Source of the DNA: Nocardioides eburneiflavus
GTDB taxonomy: Bacteria; Actinomycetota; Actinomycetes; Propionibacteriales; Nocardioidaceae
Direction: 5' to 3'
NCBI RefSeq assembly: GCF_004785795.1
Contig: NZ_SRRO01000001.1
Location: 2,728,001 to 2,792,000, forward strand
DNA length: 64,000 nt
In this document: positions 50,197 through 59,024 of the stretch, one piece after another
Position numbering within the stretch: position 1 is the stretch's first letter
Layout: each line of letters opens with the position of its first letter
Made by a program: the position numbers and the translations under genes
The notes under the pieces: model-generated
Database searches by the model: none
The model's input: only the letters and a program-made list of their open reading frames with translations
What the model was told of the DNA's origin: nothing

Positions 50197-50415
50197 TCAG
50201 CGCTTGCGGCCCCAGACGAGGTAGGCGATCGGCCCGAACGGCTGCACCGACAGCGCCGGTCCCCACAGCAGCTTGGGCCCGCGGACCAGCTCGGCGGGGC
50301 GCTGCTTCAGGTCCTTGGCGCACCACGCCGTGACGGCGATCTCCACGATCCCGGCCACGGCGACGATCTTCTTCTGCGTGGGCGTCATGTCGCCCCAGGA
50401 CTTCTTCTGTGCCAT
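50197..50415 (-). CDS. PLDc_N-like small membrane protein
   Basis: A 72-residue protein with one membrane segment (KIVAVAGIVEIAVTAWCAKD) followed by the phospholipase-D-nuclease N-terminal-like motif RGPKLLWGPALSVQPFGPIA and LVWGRKR. The family is found widely as short actinobacterial membrane proteins of unknown function. The ATG at 50415 fits the family length. It is convergent with the SDR-like gene (7-base gap). Confidence 0.72.
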   Translation of the reverse strand: MAQKKSWGDMTPTQKKIVAVAGIVEIAVTAWCAKDLKQRPAELVRGPKLLWGPALSVQPFGPIAYLVWGRKR

Positions 50416-50444
50416 GGCCGCACCGTACCCACCGGGGTCCGTGC

Positions 50445-50744
50445 TCACGCGCCGCGGAGCCCGTTGAGCAGGAACCAGAAGACGACCACGCCGACGAACG
50501 CCGCCAGGAGGCCCCACCACGCCCCGGTGAGGGCGCGACGGCCGGTGCTCGCGCCCTCGCGCGCCATGCCCGGGAGCCCGATCGTCACGGCGGCGCCGAG
50601 GACGACCATGACGAACAGCTGCACCGGCACGATCCAGTTCTCGGTGCCCGGGTCGTCGAGGACGTACGCCGACGCCGGCAGGCTGAGCATGCCGAGGACG
50701 ACCAGGACGACGGTCCCGACGACACGCTGCGCTGACCGGCTCAT
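50445..50744 (-). CDS. Small hypothetical membrane protein
   Basis: A 99-residue protein with three hydrophobic segments (VVGTVVLVVLGMLSLPASAY, IVPVQLFVMVVLGAAVTIGL, and WGLLAAFVGVVVFWFLLNGL). I do not recognise a named family. It lies 29 bases upstream of the PLDc_N-like gene on the same strand, so the two may be expressed together. Confidence 0.6.
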   Translation of the reverse strand: MSRSAQRVVGTVVLVVLGMLSLPASAYVLDDPGTENWIVPVQLFVMVVLGAAVTIGLPGMAREGASTGRRALTGAWWGLLAAFVGVVVFWFLLNGLRGA

Positions 50745-50767
50745 GCTCCGACGCTAGCGCCGCACGA

Positions 50768-50900
50768 GCGGTGGGTCAGCGACATTCCGTGGACCCCGAC
50801 AGTGGTCTGGACACCGCCCGTCGGCGCGGCGCCGTACGACACGCCGGCGGGCGGTGGCCCAGCCACATCCCGTGAACGTGGAATGTGGCTGGCTCACCGC
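50768..50900. repeat. Palindromic interspersed repeat element
   Basis: The gap between the membrane protein and paaZ holds three related copies of a motif of about 27 bp. A direct copy at 50768-50794 and another at 50851-50877 match at 22 of 27 positions. An inverted copy at 50874-50900 pairs with the second to make a long hairpin (18 of 21 positions pairing between 50851-50871 and 50880-50900). The core is GTGGCCCAGCCACAT. It looks like a genome-wide intergenic repeat, and as a hairpin it could also end paaZ transcription. Confidence 0.7.
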
Positions 50901-50928
50901 TCCCGGGGCAGGGGGTGGACGCTAGCGT

Positions 50929-52959
50929 TCAGGCCCGCCCGCCGTCCTCCTTGGCCACCAGCGTCAGCACGTCGTACGTCGCGACCGCCTCGTCGTCGGC
51001 GTTGGTGACCAGCGCGTCCCAGCGCACCTCGCCGTAGTCGGCGGACGAGCGCGGGGTGATCTGCTTGACGGTGAGCATCACGCGGATCGAGTCGCCGGCC
51101 TTGACGGGGGTGAGGAAGCGCAGGTTGTCGACGCCGAAGTTGGCGAGCACCGGGCCCGGTGCGGGGTCGACGAAGAGGCCGGCGGCCATCGACACGATGA
51201 GGTAGCCGTGGGCCACGATCCCGCCGAAGAGCGGGTTCTGCGCGGCGGCCTCCGGGTCGGTGTGGGCGTAGAACGTGTCGCCGGTGAAGTCGGCGAAGTG
51301 GTCGATGTCCTCGAGCGAGATCACCCGCGGCTCGGACTCGATCGTGTCGCCGACCCGCAGCGTCGCCAGCGAGTGGCGGAACGGGTGCTCCGGCGTGAGC
51401 GTGCGCCGCGACCCCCGCGTCCAGCGACCGGTGATCGCGGTGAGCATGTCGGGGGAGGCCTGGATCGCCGAGCGCTGCATGTGGTGCAGCACCCCGCGTA
51501 CGCCGCCGAGCTCCTCGCCGCCGCCCGCGCGGCCCGGACCGCCGTGCACCAGCATCGGCAGGGGCGAGCCGTGACCGGTCGACTCGGGGGCGTCGTCACG
51601 GTCGAGCACCAGGATGCGGCCGTGCCACGGCGCCAGGCCGAGCACGACGGTGCGGGCGACCTCGGGGTCGTGGGTGACGACCGAGCCGGCGAGCGACCCC
51701 TTGCCGCGCGCGGCCAGCGCGACCGCCTCGTCGAGGGAGTCGTACGTCATCACGGTGGACACCGGACCGAAGGGCTCCACGTCGTGCGGCTCGACCGCCC
51801 CGGCGCGGGCGCGGAGCAGCACCGGCGACATGAAGGCGCCGCGCTCGGCGTCGCCGGCGACCTCGCCCTCGTCGAGGACCACGTCGCAGGAGGAGCGCAA
51901 CGCCTCGACGGCCTTGCGGACCTCGTCGCGCTGGCCGAGCGAGGCGAGCGGGCCCATGCGTACCGACTCGTCGCCGGGGTTGCCGACGGTGATCGAGGCG
52001 AGCTTCGCGGCGATCGCGTCGGTGACCTCGTCGGCGACGGCCGACGGCACGATGACGCGGCGGATGGCGGTGCACTTCTGGCCCGCCTTGGCGGTCATCT
52101 CAGTGACCACGCCCTTGACGAAGAGGTCCCACTCCGGGTCGCCGGCGGCCACGTCGGGGCCGAGGACCGAGCAGTTGAGCGAGTCGGCCTCGACCTGGAG
52201 CGCCACGCCGCCGTGCAGCACCGACGGGTGCTGGCGCAGGATCCCGGCAGTGTGCGCCGAGCCGGTGAACGCCACCGAGTCCTGCACGCCGAGGTGGTCG
52301 AGCAGGTCGCCCGCCGAGCCGGAGAGCAGCTGGAGCGCGCCCTCGGGGAGGATGCCGGACTCGATGATGCGGCGCACCACGAGCTCGGTGAGGTAGGCCG
52401 TCTGGCTGGCCGGCTTCACGATCGAGGGCAGGCCGGCGATGAAGGCCGGCGCGAGCTTCTCGAGCATCCCCCAGACCGGGAAGTTGAAGGCGTTGATCTG
52501 GACGGCGACGCCGGGCCGCGAGGTGTAGACGTGCTGGCCGAGGAAGATCCCCGTGCGGCCGAGCTGCTCGAGGTCGCCGTCGCACGCGACGTGCGCGTTG
52601 GGCAGCTCGCGGCGGCCCTTGGACGAATAGCTGAAGACCGTGCCGAAGCCGCCGTCGATGTCGATCATCGAGTCGCGCCGCGTCGCGCCGGTGGCCAGGG
52701 ACAGCTCGTAGAACTCCTCCTTGAGCCCGGTGAGGTGCGTGGCGAGCTCCTTGAGCAGCAGCGCCCGCTCGTGGAAGGTCAGCTCGCGGATCGCGGGCCC
52801 GCCGACCGTACGGGCGTGGTGGGCCATCGCGCCGAGGTCGAGGCCGGCGCTGGAGATCCGCGCCACCTCCTCGCCTGTGGCCGCGTCGAGCAGCGGGTGG
52901 CCCTCGGTGGAGGCGGCGTACCAGCGGCCGGCGGCATAGCTCTCGAGCAGACGGGTCAC
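50929..52959 (-). CDS. paaZ: PaaZ: oxepin-CoA hydrolase / semialdehyde dehydrogenase
   Basis: A 676-residue bifunctional enzyme of phenylacetate catabolism. The C-terminal MaoC-type hydratase domain (about 530-676, with FTGDTFYAHTDPEAAAQNPL and FGGIVAHGYLIVSMAAG) opens the oxepin-CoA ring. The N-terminal aldehyde dehydrogenase domain (Cys in KAGQKCTAIRR, Glu in LQVEADSLN) oxidises the resulting semialdehyde with NADP+. The order and length match E. coli PaaZ. The GTG at 52959 follows GAAGGGGA. It is divergent from paaA across a short operator-bearing gap. Confidence 0.95.
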   Translation of the reverse strand: MTRLLESYAAGRWYAASTEGHPLLDAATGEEVARISSAGLDLGAMAHHARTVGGPAIRELTFHERALLLKELATHLTGLKEEFYELSLATGATRRDSMIDIDGGFGTVFSYSSKGRRELPNAHVACDGDLEQLGRTGIFLGQHVYTSRPGVAVQINAFNFPVWGMLEKLAPAFIAGLPSIVKPASQTAYLTELVVRRIIESGILPEGALQLLSGSAGDLLDHLGVQDSVAFTGSAHTAGILRQHPSVLHGGVALQVEADSLNCSVLGPDVAAGDPEWDLFVKGVVTEMTAKAGQKCTAIRRVIVPSAVADEVTDAIAAKLASITVGNPGDESVRMGPLASLGQRDEVRKAVEALRSSCDVVLDEGEVAGDAERGAFMSPVLLRARAGAVEPHDVEPFGPVSTVMTYDSLDEAVALAARGKGSLAGSVVTHDPEVARTVVLGLAPWHGRILVLDRDDAPESTGHGSPLPMLVHGGPGRAGGGEELGGVRGVLHHMQRSAIQASPDMLTAITGRWTRGSRRTLTPEHPFRHSLATLRVGDTIESEPRVISLEDIDHFADFTGDTFYAHTDPEAAAQNPLFGGIVAHGYLIVSMAAGLFVDPAPGPVLANFGVDNLRFLTPVKAGDSIRVMLTVKQITPRSSADYGEVRWDALVTNADDEAVATYDVLTLVAKEDGGRA

Positions 52960-53005
52960 GGGGTCCCCTTCGGGTGGTTTGCGTGGCAGGGTGACTGGTG
53001 ACACA

Positions 53006-53026
53006 CTAATACCAGACCGATCGGTC
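53006..53026. promoter_or_regulatory. Paa operator and overlapping -10 boxes
   Basis: GACCGATCGGTC at 53015-53026 is a perfect 12-bp palindrome between paaZ and paaA, of the kind bound by TetR-family PaaR repressors. Just left of it, TAATAC (53007-53012, plus strand) and its near mirror TATTAG (53011-53006, minus strand) could serve as -10 boxes for paaA and paaZ. No good -35 is visible on either side. One repressor dimer here could shut off both transcripts. The TetR gene at 58386 is the likely source. Confidence 0.7.
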
Positions 53027-53063
53027 AGTAAATGTGGTCGATGACCCACGCAGCGGAGGACGG

Positions 53064-54071
53064 ATGACCCTCACCGAGACCGCGCCCGGAGCGTCCGAGG
53101 CCGAGCTGGAGCGCCACTTCGAGGCGACGATCGCGCGCAACGACCGGATCGAGCCGCGCGACTGGATGCCGGAGGGCTACCGCAAGACCCTCGTGCGCCA
53201 GATCGCGCAGCACGCCCACAGCGAGATCATCGGCATGCAGCCCGAGGGCAACTGGATCACCCGTGCGCCGAGCCTGCGTCGCAAGGCGATCCTGCTCGCC
53301 AAGGTGCAGGACGAGGCCGGCCATGGGCTGTACCTCTACTCCGCGGCCGAGACCCTCGGCGTCTCCCGGCTCGAGCTCACCGAGCTGCTGCTCGCCGGGC
53401 GGCAGAAGTACTCCTCGATCTTCAACTACCCGACCCTGTCGTACGCCGACGTCGGCACCATCGGCTGGCTGGTCGACGGTGCCGCGATCTGCAACCAGGT
53501 GCCGCTGTGCCGGACCTCGTTCGGGCCCTACGGCCGCGCCATGATCCGGGTGTGCAAGGAGGAGTCCTTCCACCAGCGACAGGGCTTCGAGCTGCTGGCC
53601 ACGATGATGCGGGGCACCGACGAGCAGCGCGCCATGGTGCAGGAGTCGGTCGACCGGTTCTGGTGGCCGGCGCTGATGATGTTCGGCCCGCCCGACGCCG
53701 ACTCGCCCAACACCGCCCAGTCGATGGCGTGGGGGATCAAGCGCAACACCAACGACGAGCTGCGCCAGAAGTTCGTCGACATGTCCGTTCCCCAGGCCGA
53801 GGCGCTCGGCGTGACGCTGCCCGACCCCGAGCTCAGGTGGAACGAGGAGCGTGGCCACCACGACTTCGGCCAGCCCGACTGGGAGGAGTTCATGGAGGGC
53901 GTCAAGGGCAACGGCCCCTGCAACGCCCAGCGGATGGCCCACCGCCGCCGCGCCCACGAGGAGGGTGCCTGGGTCAGGGCCGCCGCCACGGCGTACGCCG
54001 CGAAGCAGGGTCTCGACACACCCCGCTCGTCCCTCGCGGGGCACTCGACCACCGGAGGGACGGAGCGATGA
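53064..54071 (+). CDS. paaA: PaaA: phenylacetyl-CoA epoxidase catalytic subunit
   Basis: A 335-residue di-iron monooxygenase subunit that epoxidises the ring of phenylacetyl-CoA. Ferritin-like iron motifs are present: a Glu in [26 protein letters not shown] with an E/DxxH-type pair, and [14 protein letters not shown]. The PaaA hallmark [20 protein letters not shown] is intact. It starts at the ATG at 53064, with GGAGG upstream. The first gene of the paaABCDE-I operon, it is coupled to paaB by an ATGA overlap. Confidence 0.96.
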   Translation: MTLTETAPGASEAELERHFEATIARNDRIEPRDWMPEGYRKTLVRQIAQHAHSEIIGMQPEGNWITRAPSLRRKAILLAKVQDEAGHGLYLYSAAETLGVSRLELTELLLAGRQKYSSIFNYPTLSYADVGTIGWLVDGAAICNQVPLCRTSFGPYGRAMIRVCKEESFHQRQGFELLATMMRGTDEQRAMVQESVDRFWWPALMMFGPPDADSPNTAQSMAWGIKRNTNDELRQKFVDMSVPQAEALGVTLPDPELRWNEERGHHDFGQPDWEEFMEGVKGNGPCNAQRMAHRRRAHEEGAWVRAAATAYAAKQGLDTPRSSLAGHSTTGGTER

Positions 54072-54430
54072 GCAACCTCTCAGCCGAGGGCGGGCACGGG
54101 GCGGTGCCGCTGGAGGGCGTGCCCACGGGAGTCGACGTCCCGGCCGCCGAACCCGAGTGGCCGCTCTACGAGGTCTTCGTCCGCGGCAAGCGTGGGCTCA
54201 ACCACGTGCACGTCGGCTCGCTGCACGCTGCCGACGACCGGATGGCGCTGCTGCACGCCCGCGACGTCTACACCCGTCGCAACGAGGGCGTGAGCATCTG
54301 GGTGGTCCGCGCCGACGCGATCACCGCGTCGAGCCCCGACGAGAAGGACCCGATGTTCGCGCCGAGCGGCGACAAGGTCTACCGCCACCCGACCTTCTAC
54401 GACATCCCCGACAACGTCCCCCACATGTAG
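54068..54430 (+). CDS. paaB: PaaB: epoxidase structural subunit
   Basis: A 120-residue small subunit of the phenylacetyl-CoA epoxidase that bridges PaaAC dimers. Core motifs are [40 protein letters not shown] and [11 protein letters not shown], followed by the conserved [16 protein letters not shown]. It has about 25 extra N-terminal residues compared with E. coli PaaB, as is usual in actinobacteria. ATGA overlap with paaA. Confidence 0.95.
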   Translation: MSNLSAEGGHGAVPLEGVPTGVDVPAAEPEWPLYEVFVRGKRGLNHVHVGSLHAADDRMALLHARDVYTRRNEGVSIWVVRADAITASSPDEKDPMFAPSGDKVYRHPTFYDIPDNVPHM

Positions 54431-54440
54431 GGGAGGGCTC

Positions 54441-55376
54441 ATGGACCACGTGCACACGACTGCGGAGGACGAGCACGACAGCGCCTACAGCGGCCTGCTC
54501 GTCAACGACGCCCACTGGGCGTTCGGCACCGACTTCGAGGACCCGCTGGCGGGCGTCGACACGACGATCCCCGACGGCGTCGACGCGCCCACGCTCGCGG
54601 CGTACGCCCTGATGCTCGGCGACGACGCCCTGGTGATGTCGCACCGGATCTCGGAGTGGACCAGCAACGCGCCGGACCTCGAGGACGACATCGCGCTGTC
54701 CAACATCGCGCTCGACCTGCTGGGCCAGGCGCGGCTCCTGCTCGCCCGGGCGGCCAAGGCCGACGAGTCGGTGGTGCCGGCCCTCCCCGAGGACTCGCCC
54801 GCCCCGCCGGAGGACGCGCTCGCCTTCTTCCGCGAGGCGCACGAGTTCCGCAACGTGCGGTTCGCCGAGGTCGTCAACGGCGACTTCGCCGAGGCGACCG
54901 TGCGGGTGCTGCTCTTCTCCGTGTGGCGGCTCGCGACCTTCGAGCGGCTGCGCTCGAGCCGCGACCACGTCCTCGCCGCCGTCGCGGCCAAGGGTGTCAA
55001 GGAGCTCGCCTACCACCGCGACTACTCGGCGCGCTGGTTCGTCACGCTCGCCCGGGGGACCGACGAGTCGCGCCGCCGGCTGCTCGCCGCCCTCGACGGG
55101 CTGTGGCCGCTGTGGCCCGAGCTGTTCGACACCCACGAGGTCGAGGCGGCGGCCGCCGAGGCGGGCGTCGGGGTCGACCCCGCCGCGGTCCGCGAGGCCG
55201 CCGAGGGCGTGCTCGACCAGGTGCTCGCCGCCGCCGACGTGCCCCGCCCCGAGGTCTCTCGTCGCGCCGGTGTGCTGGGCCGTACGGGTCGCGACGGCAT
55301 GCACGGCGAGCCGCTCGGCCGGCTGCTCGCCGAGATGCAGTCCGTGGCGCGCGCCCACCCGAGAGGTCAGTGGTAG
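54441..55376 (+). CDS. paaC: PaaC: epoxidase structural subunit
   Basis: A 311-residue ferritin-like subunit that pairs with PaaA. The family pattern is seen in YALMLGDDALVMSHRISEWT, EDDIALSNIALDLLGQARLL, REAHEFRNVRFAEVVNGDFA and ELAYHRDYSARWFVTLARGT. Most iron ligands are lost in PaaC, which is structural rather than catalytic. It lies 10 bases after paaB and 3 before paaD. Confidence 0.94.
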   Translation: MDHVHTTAEDEHDSAYSGLLVNDAHWAFGTDFEDPLAGVDTTIPDGVDAPTLAAYALMLGDDALVMSHRISEWTSNAPDLEDDIALSNIALDLLGQARLLLARAAKADESVVPALPEDSPAPPEDALAFFREAHEFRNVRFAEVVNGDFAEATVRVLLFSVWRLATFERLRSSRDHVLAAVAAKGVKELAYHRDYSARWFVTLARGTDESRRRLLAALDGLWPLWPELFDTHEVEAAAAEAGVGVDPAAVREAAEGVLDQVLAAADVPRPEVSRRAGVLGRTGRDGMHGEPLGRLLAEMQSVARAHPRGQW

Positions 55377-55379
55377 GAG

Positions 55380-55895
55380 ATGAGGTTGTTGAGCCGTACG
55401 TCGACGCAGCGCGCCAGGCGCGCCGCCGAGTCCGTCACCGACCCCGAGCTCCCGATGCTCACCCTCGCCGACCTCGGCGTGCTGCGCGACGTCGACGTGG
55501 TCACCGACGACCACGTGGTCGTCGACATCACCCCGACCTACTCCGGCTGTCCGGCGATGGCCGCGATGCGCGACGACCTGGTCCGCGAGCTCCACGGCGC
55601 AGGCTTCGACCGCGTCGAGGTCCGGGTGTGCCTCGAACCGGCGTGGACCACCGACTGGATCACGCCCGAGGGGCGCGCCGCCCTCGCCGCCGCCGGCATC
55701 TCGCCGCCCGGTCCGGCACCGTCCAGCGACGGCCCGATCCCGCTCACGCTGCTCCCCACGGCTCGCCAGGTGCGATGCCCGCAGTGCGACTCGCCCGCGA
55801 CCGAGCTGGTCTCGGAGTTCGGCTCGACCGCCTGCAAGGCGCAGTACCGCTGCACCTCCTGCCTCGAGCCGTTCGACCACGTCAAGGAGATCTGA
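55380..55895 (+). CDS. paaD: PaaD: epoxidase maturation / Fe-S assembly protein
   Basis: A 171-residue DUF59 (MIP18-like) protein required for a functional epoxidase, probably in iron or Fe-S delivery. The N-terminal DUF59 domain has SVTDPELPMLTLADLGVLRD and DITPTYSGCPAMAAM. The C-terminal part carries paired Cys motifs (VRCPQCDSPAT and CTSCLEPFDH), as in full-length PaaD. The ATG at 55380 has its GGAG directly abutting it, so a TTG two codons later may be the real start. Confidence 0.92.
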   Translation: MRLLSRTSTQRARRAAESVTDPELPMLTLADLGVLRDVDVVTDDHVVVDITPTYSGCPAMAAMRDDLVRELHGAGFDRVEVRVCLEPAWTTDWITPEGRAALAAAGISPPGPAPSSDGPIPLTLLPTARQVRCPQCDSPATELVSEFGSTACKAQYRCTSCLEPFDHVKEI

Positions 55896-56951
55896 GTGGC
55901 CACGACGTTCCACCCGCTGACGGTGCGGGCGGTCGAGCCGCTCACCGACGACTCGGCCGCGGTGACCTTCGAGGTGCCCGACGACCTGCGCGAGCTCTTC
56001 GAGTTCGCGCCGGGGGAGTCGCTGACGCTGCGCCGCGTCGTCGACGGCGTCGAGCACCGCCGCACCTACTCCATCTGCGCCCCCGCGGGCGCGGCGCCGC
56101 GCATCGGCGTGCGCGAGATCCCCGGCGGGATGTTCTCCTCCTGGCTCATCAGCGGGGTCGCGCCGGGGGAGACGGTGGAGGTCGCCGAGCCCACCGGCAA
56201 CCTCCGCGCCGACCCGGCTGCGGGCGGTCGCCACCTCTGCATCGCGGCGGGCTCCGGCATCACGCCGATGATGTCGATCGTCGCGTCCGTGCTCGCCAAC
56301 CCCGCCAGCACCGTCACGATGCTCTACGGCAACCGCGAGACCACGTCGGTGATGTTCGCCGAGGAGCTCAGCGACCTCAAGGACCTGCACGGCCCGCGCT
56401 TCGACCTCGTCCACGTGCTCTCGCGCGAGCCCCGCGACGTCGAGCTCTTCTCCGGTCGCCTCGACGCCGACCGGTTGCGGCGGCTGCTGCCGATCAAGGT
56501 GCCGCTGGCAGACGTCGACCACGTGTGGCTCTGCGGACCCCTCGGCCTGGTCGAGGACGCGCGCGCGGTGCTCGCCGAGCTCGGCGTGCCCGCGGAGAAG
56601 GTCCACTTCGAGCTGTTCTTCGTCGACGAGCCGCCGCCGCTGCTGAGGCACGCCGACCGGGTCGTCGAGGGCGTGACCAGTGACGTGACCGTCGTCCTCG
56701 ACGGGCGTACGGCCACCACGCCGATGTCGCGCGACGCCACGATCCTCGACTCCGCCCAGACCGTGCGGAGCGACCTGCCCTTCGCCTGCAAGGGCGGCGT
56801 CTGCGGCACCTGCCGCGCGAAGGTCGTCGACGGCGAGGTCGAGATGGTCCGCAACTACGCCCTCGAGCCCGCCGAGGTCGAGCAGCAGTTCGTGCTGACC
56901 TGCCAGACCTTCCCGGTGAGCGACGCGGTCACGGTCGACTTCGATGCCTGA
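55896..56951 (+). CDS. paaE: PaaE: epoxidase reductase
   Basis: A 351-residue reductase passing electrons from NADPH to the PaaABC epoxidase. It has an FAD barrel (RRTYSICAPAG), an NADP domain (IAAGSGITPMMSI, LCGPLGLVEDA) and a C-terminal plant-type [2Fe-2S] domain (FACKGGVCGTCRAKV and a final Cys in LTCQTFP). The GTG start follows the paaD stop without a gap, and the end overlaps paaI by 8 bases. Confidence 0.95.
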   Translation: MATTFHPLTVRAVEPLTDDSAAVTFEVPDDLRELFEFAPGESLTLRRVVDGVEHRRTYSICAPAGAAPRIGVREIPGGMFSSWLISGVAPGETVEVAEPTGNLRADPAAGGRHLCIAAGSGITPMMSIVASVLANPASTVTMLYGNRETTSVMFAEELSDLKDLHGPRFDLVHVLSREPRDVELFSGRLDADRLRRLLPIKVPLADVDHVWLCGPLGLVEDARAVLAELGVPAEKVHFELFFVDEPPPLLRHADRVVEGVTSDVTVVLDGRTATTPMSRDATILDSAQTVRSDLPFACKGGVCGTCRAKVVDGEVEMVRNYALEPAEVEQQFVLTCQTFPVSDAVTVDFDA

Positions 56952-57360
56952 GCAGGCGCGGGCGATGTGGGCCGCTGACGCCGCCAGCGCGATGCTCGGC
57001 ATGGAGCTCGTCGAGGTCGGCCCGGGCCGCGCGCGGGTGTCGATGGTCGTCCGCCCCGACATGGTCAACGGCCACGACCTGTGCCACGGCGGCCTGATCG
57101 CCAGCCTCGCCGACTCGGCCTTCGCGCTGGCCTGCAACTCGCACGGCCCGGTCACCGTCGCGGCGGGCTTCACCATCGACCTCCTGGTCCCGGGCCGCCT
57201 CGGCCAGACGCTGTACGCCGACGCCCGCGAGGTCTCCCTGCGCGGGCGGTCCGGGCTCTACGACGTCACGGTCCGCGCCGACGACCCGGACACCGGCGAG
57301 GTCGTCGCCGAGTTCCGCGGCCGCAGCCGCTCGCTTGGCCGGGTGGATCCCGGGCCATAG
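56944..57360 (+). CDS. paaI: PaaI: hydroxyphenylacetyl-CoA thioesterase
   Basis: A 138-residue hot-dog-fold thioesterase that rescues CoA from dead-end ring-hydroxylated phenylacetyl-CoA. The active-site segment NGHDLCHGGLIASLADSAFA includes the conserved catalytic Asp, and ACNSHGPVTVAAGFTIDLL follows, as in PaaI. Tail-to-head overlap with paaE marks it as the last gene of the paaABCDE-I transcript. Confidence 0.93.
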   Translation: MPEQARAMWAADAASAMLGMELVEVGPGRARVSMVVRPDMVNGHDLCHGGLIASLADSAFALACNSHGPVTVAAGFTIDLLVPGRLGQTLYADAREVSLRGRSGLYDVTVRADDPDTGEVVAEFRGRSRSLGRVDPGP

Positions 57361-57431
57361 GTCCCTACCCCGGGCGCGTCCGAGCCCCTAGCGTCGTGAC
57401 AAGGTGCTCCGTCCGGTCGGGAGGTGGGGTC

Positions 57432-58349
57432 GTGAGGATCCCGATGAAGCTGTCGTCGTTGCTGTCGCTCGTGCTGGTCCTGCTGCTCCCGGCGCTGGTC
57501 GCGTCACCGAGCGGCGGGGCCGCCCATCCGCCGCTCGCCTCCGCGCCGCCTCCGACACCCGTGCTGGTCGCGGTGCGCGCCGCACACCGGGACGGTGTCG
57601 ACCGGGTCGTGTTCGAGTTCCGCGGCGGCCTGCCCGCCCAGCGCCAGGTCGACTACGTCGACCGCCTCTTCGCCGACGGCTCGGGCCGCCGCGTACGCGT
57701 CGCCGGCCAGGCCCTCCTCCGCGTGCGCTTCGAACCCGCCCAGGCCCACACCGACGACGGCTCGCCGACCGCAGCGCCGCGGCGCGTCGCGTTCCGCCTG
57801 CCCAACGTCATGACCGCCGTGCGCGCCGGCGACTTCGAGGCGGTCACGACGTACGGTCTCGGCCTGGCGAAGCGGACCCGCGTGCGCGTGACGACCCTGC
57901 AGGCTCCACCCCGCGTGGTGGTCGAGGTGGGTGCGCGCTTCCCGACCGTCGAGCGGAAGGTGTGGTTCTTCCACCGCGACCGCTTCGTCGACAACCGCGA
58001 GCCGTTCTTCGTCCCGGTCCGGAGGCTCGTACGCCCGGGCTCACCCGCGACCGGGGTGATGGACCGCCTCTTCGCCGGGCCGCTGCCGGGCGAGCGGGCA
58101 CGCGGCCTGCGCCTGCTGCGCTCCGGTGCGAGGGGCTACGACGACCTCACCGTCTCGGGCGGTGTCGCGGACCTGCGGCTCACGGGCCGCTGCAGCAGCC
58201 GCGGCTCGACGGTGACGGTCGCCGGCGAGGTGCTGCCGACCCTGAAGCAGTTCCCGACCGTCGACCGGGTGGTGCTGCGCGACGCGTCGGGCAGCACGCT
58301 CGATCCCGACGGGCCGGGCGACTCCACCCCCGGGTGCCTCGAGCCCTGA
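57432..58349 (+). CDS. AMIN-like / GerMN domain exported protein
   Basis: A 305-residue exported protein. A signal peptide (LSSLLSLVLVLLLPALVASP) precedes an AMIN-like beta domain (about 50-185, with DRVVFEFRGGLPAQRQVDYV) and a C-terminal GerMN domain (about 195-290, with ATGVMDRLFAGPLPGERARG and LKQFPTVDRVVLRDASG). These domains bind cell-wall glycan or occur in envelope proteins. No Cys lipobox is seen. The GTG at 57432 has GGGAGG upstream. It sits inside the paa region but is functionally unrelated as far as I can see. Confidence 0.8.
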   Translation: MRIPMKLSSLLSLVLVLLLPALVASPSGGAAHPPLASAPPPTPVLVAVRAAHRDGVDRVVFEFRGGLPAQRQVDYVDRLFADGSGRRVRVAGQALLRVRFEPAQAHTDDGSPTAAPRRVAFRLPNVMTAVRAGDFEAVTTYGLGLAKRTRVRVTTLQAPPRVVVEVGARFPTVERKVWFFHRDRFVDNREPFFVPVRRLVRPGSPATGVMDRLFAGPLPGERARGLRLLRSGARGYDDLTVSGGVADLRLTGRCSSRGSTVTVAGEVLPTLKQFPTVDRVVLRDASGSTLDPDGPGDSTPGCLEP

Positions 58350-58385
58350 ACCGGTCGACCGGGGTGTCGACCCAGACACGTCGAC

Positions 58386-58979
58386 TCAGCGGTGGCGCAC
58401 GAGTCCGTCGAAGGCCAGCGTCGTGACCGCGTCGGCGAGCGCCTCCGCATCGCTGTCGGCGCGCAGCCACTCGGTCATCGAGTTCACGGTGCCGAAGAGG
58501 AGGCGACTGGCGAGCAGGGGGTCGACGTCGTCGCGGATGGCGCCGGCGTCGGCGGCCTCGCGCACCATCTCGGCCAGCCGGTGGTCGATGTCGCGGCGGC
58601 GGGCCAGGGCCTTCTGCTCGGCCGGGGTGTTGCCGCGCACCCGCAGCAGCAGGGTCACGGCCGGGAGGTGCTCGGCGAGCACGACCACGCTGCTGCGCAC
58701 CGCCGCGCGCAGCCGCTGCTCGGGGGAGCAGGACGAGTCGGCACGCACCGTCTCGAGCGCGGCCGTGAGCTCCCCGAGCGCCTCGTCGAGTGCCAGCTCG
58801 AGGAGGCGCTCCTTGCTGGGCACGTGGTGGTAGATCGCCGACTTGGTCAGGCCCAGCTCGCGGGCGAGGTCGCCCATGCTGGTGGCGTCGTAGCCTTGCC
58901 GGTTGAAGAGGTCGATCGCGACCCGCAGCACGCTCTCCTGGTCGTGGCCCGGCCGGCCCCGACGTACGCGCTCTGACAT
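58386..58979 (-). CDS. TetR family regulator, probable PaaR
   Basis: A 197-residue TetR/AcrR repressor. The HTH (about 17-60) has ATSMGDLARELGLTKSAIYH and HHVPSKERLLELALDEAL. The C-terminal helical domain has SSVVVLAEHLPAVTLLLRVR and RLLFGTVNSMTEWLR, as in actinobacterial PaaR/KstR-type regulators that sense acyl-CoAs. It is divergent from paaK with a 45-base gap containing the small palindrome GAACGTTC (58984-58991). Given its position it probably controls the paa genes through the palindrome at 53015, in response to phenylacetyl-CoA. Confidence 0.85.
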   Translation of the reverse strand: MSERVRRGRPGHDQESVLRVAIDLFNRQGYDATSMGDLARELGLTKSAIYHHVPSKERLLELALDEALGELTAALETVRADSSCSPEQRLRAAVRSSVVVLAEHLPAVTLLLRVRGNTPAEQKALARRRDIDHRLAEMVREAADAGAIRDDVDPLLASRLLFGTVNSMTEWLRADSDAEALADAVTTLAFDGLVRHR

Positions 58980-59024
58980 GGATGAACGTTCTCACGACCC
59001 GCCCACGATCCGGAGGACCCCACC

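Noticed and set aside
54321..57176. A 951-codon leftward frame opposite paaC-paaE
   Set aside because: Long only because GC-rich DNA has few stop codons; it is antisense to well-matched paa genes and has no motifs of its own.
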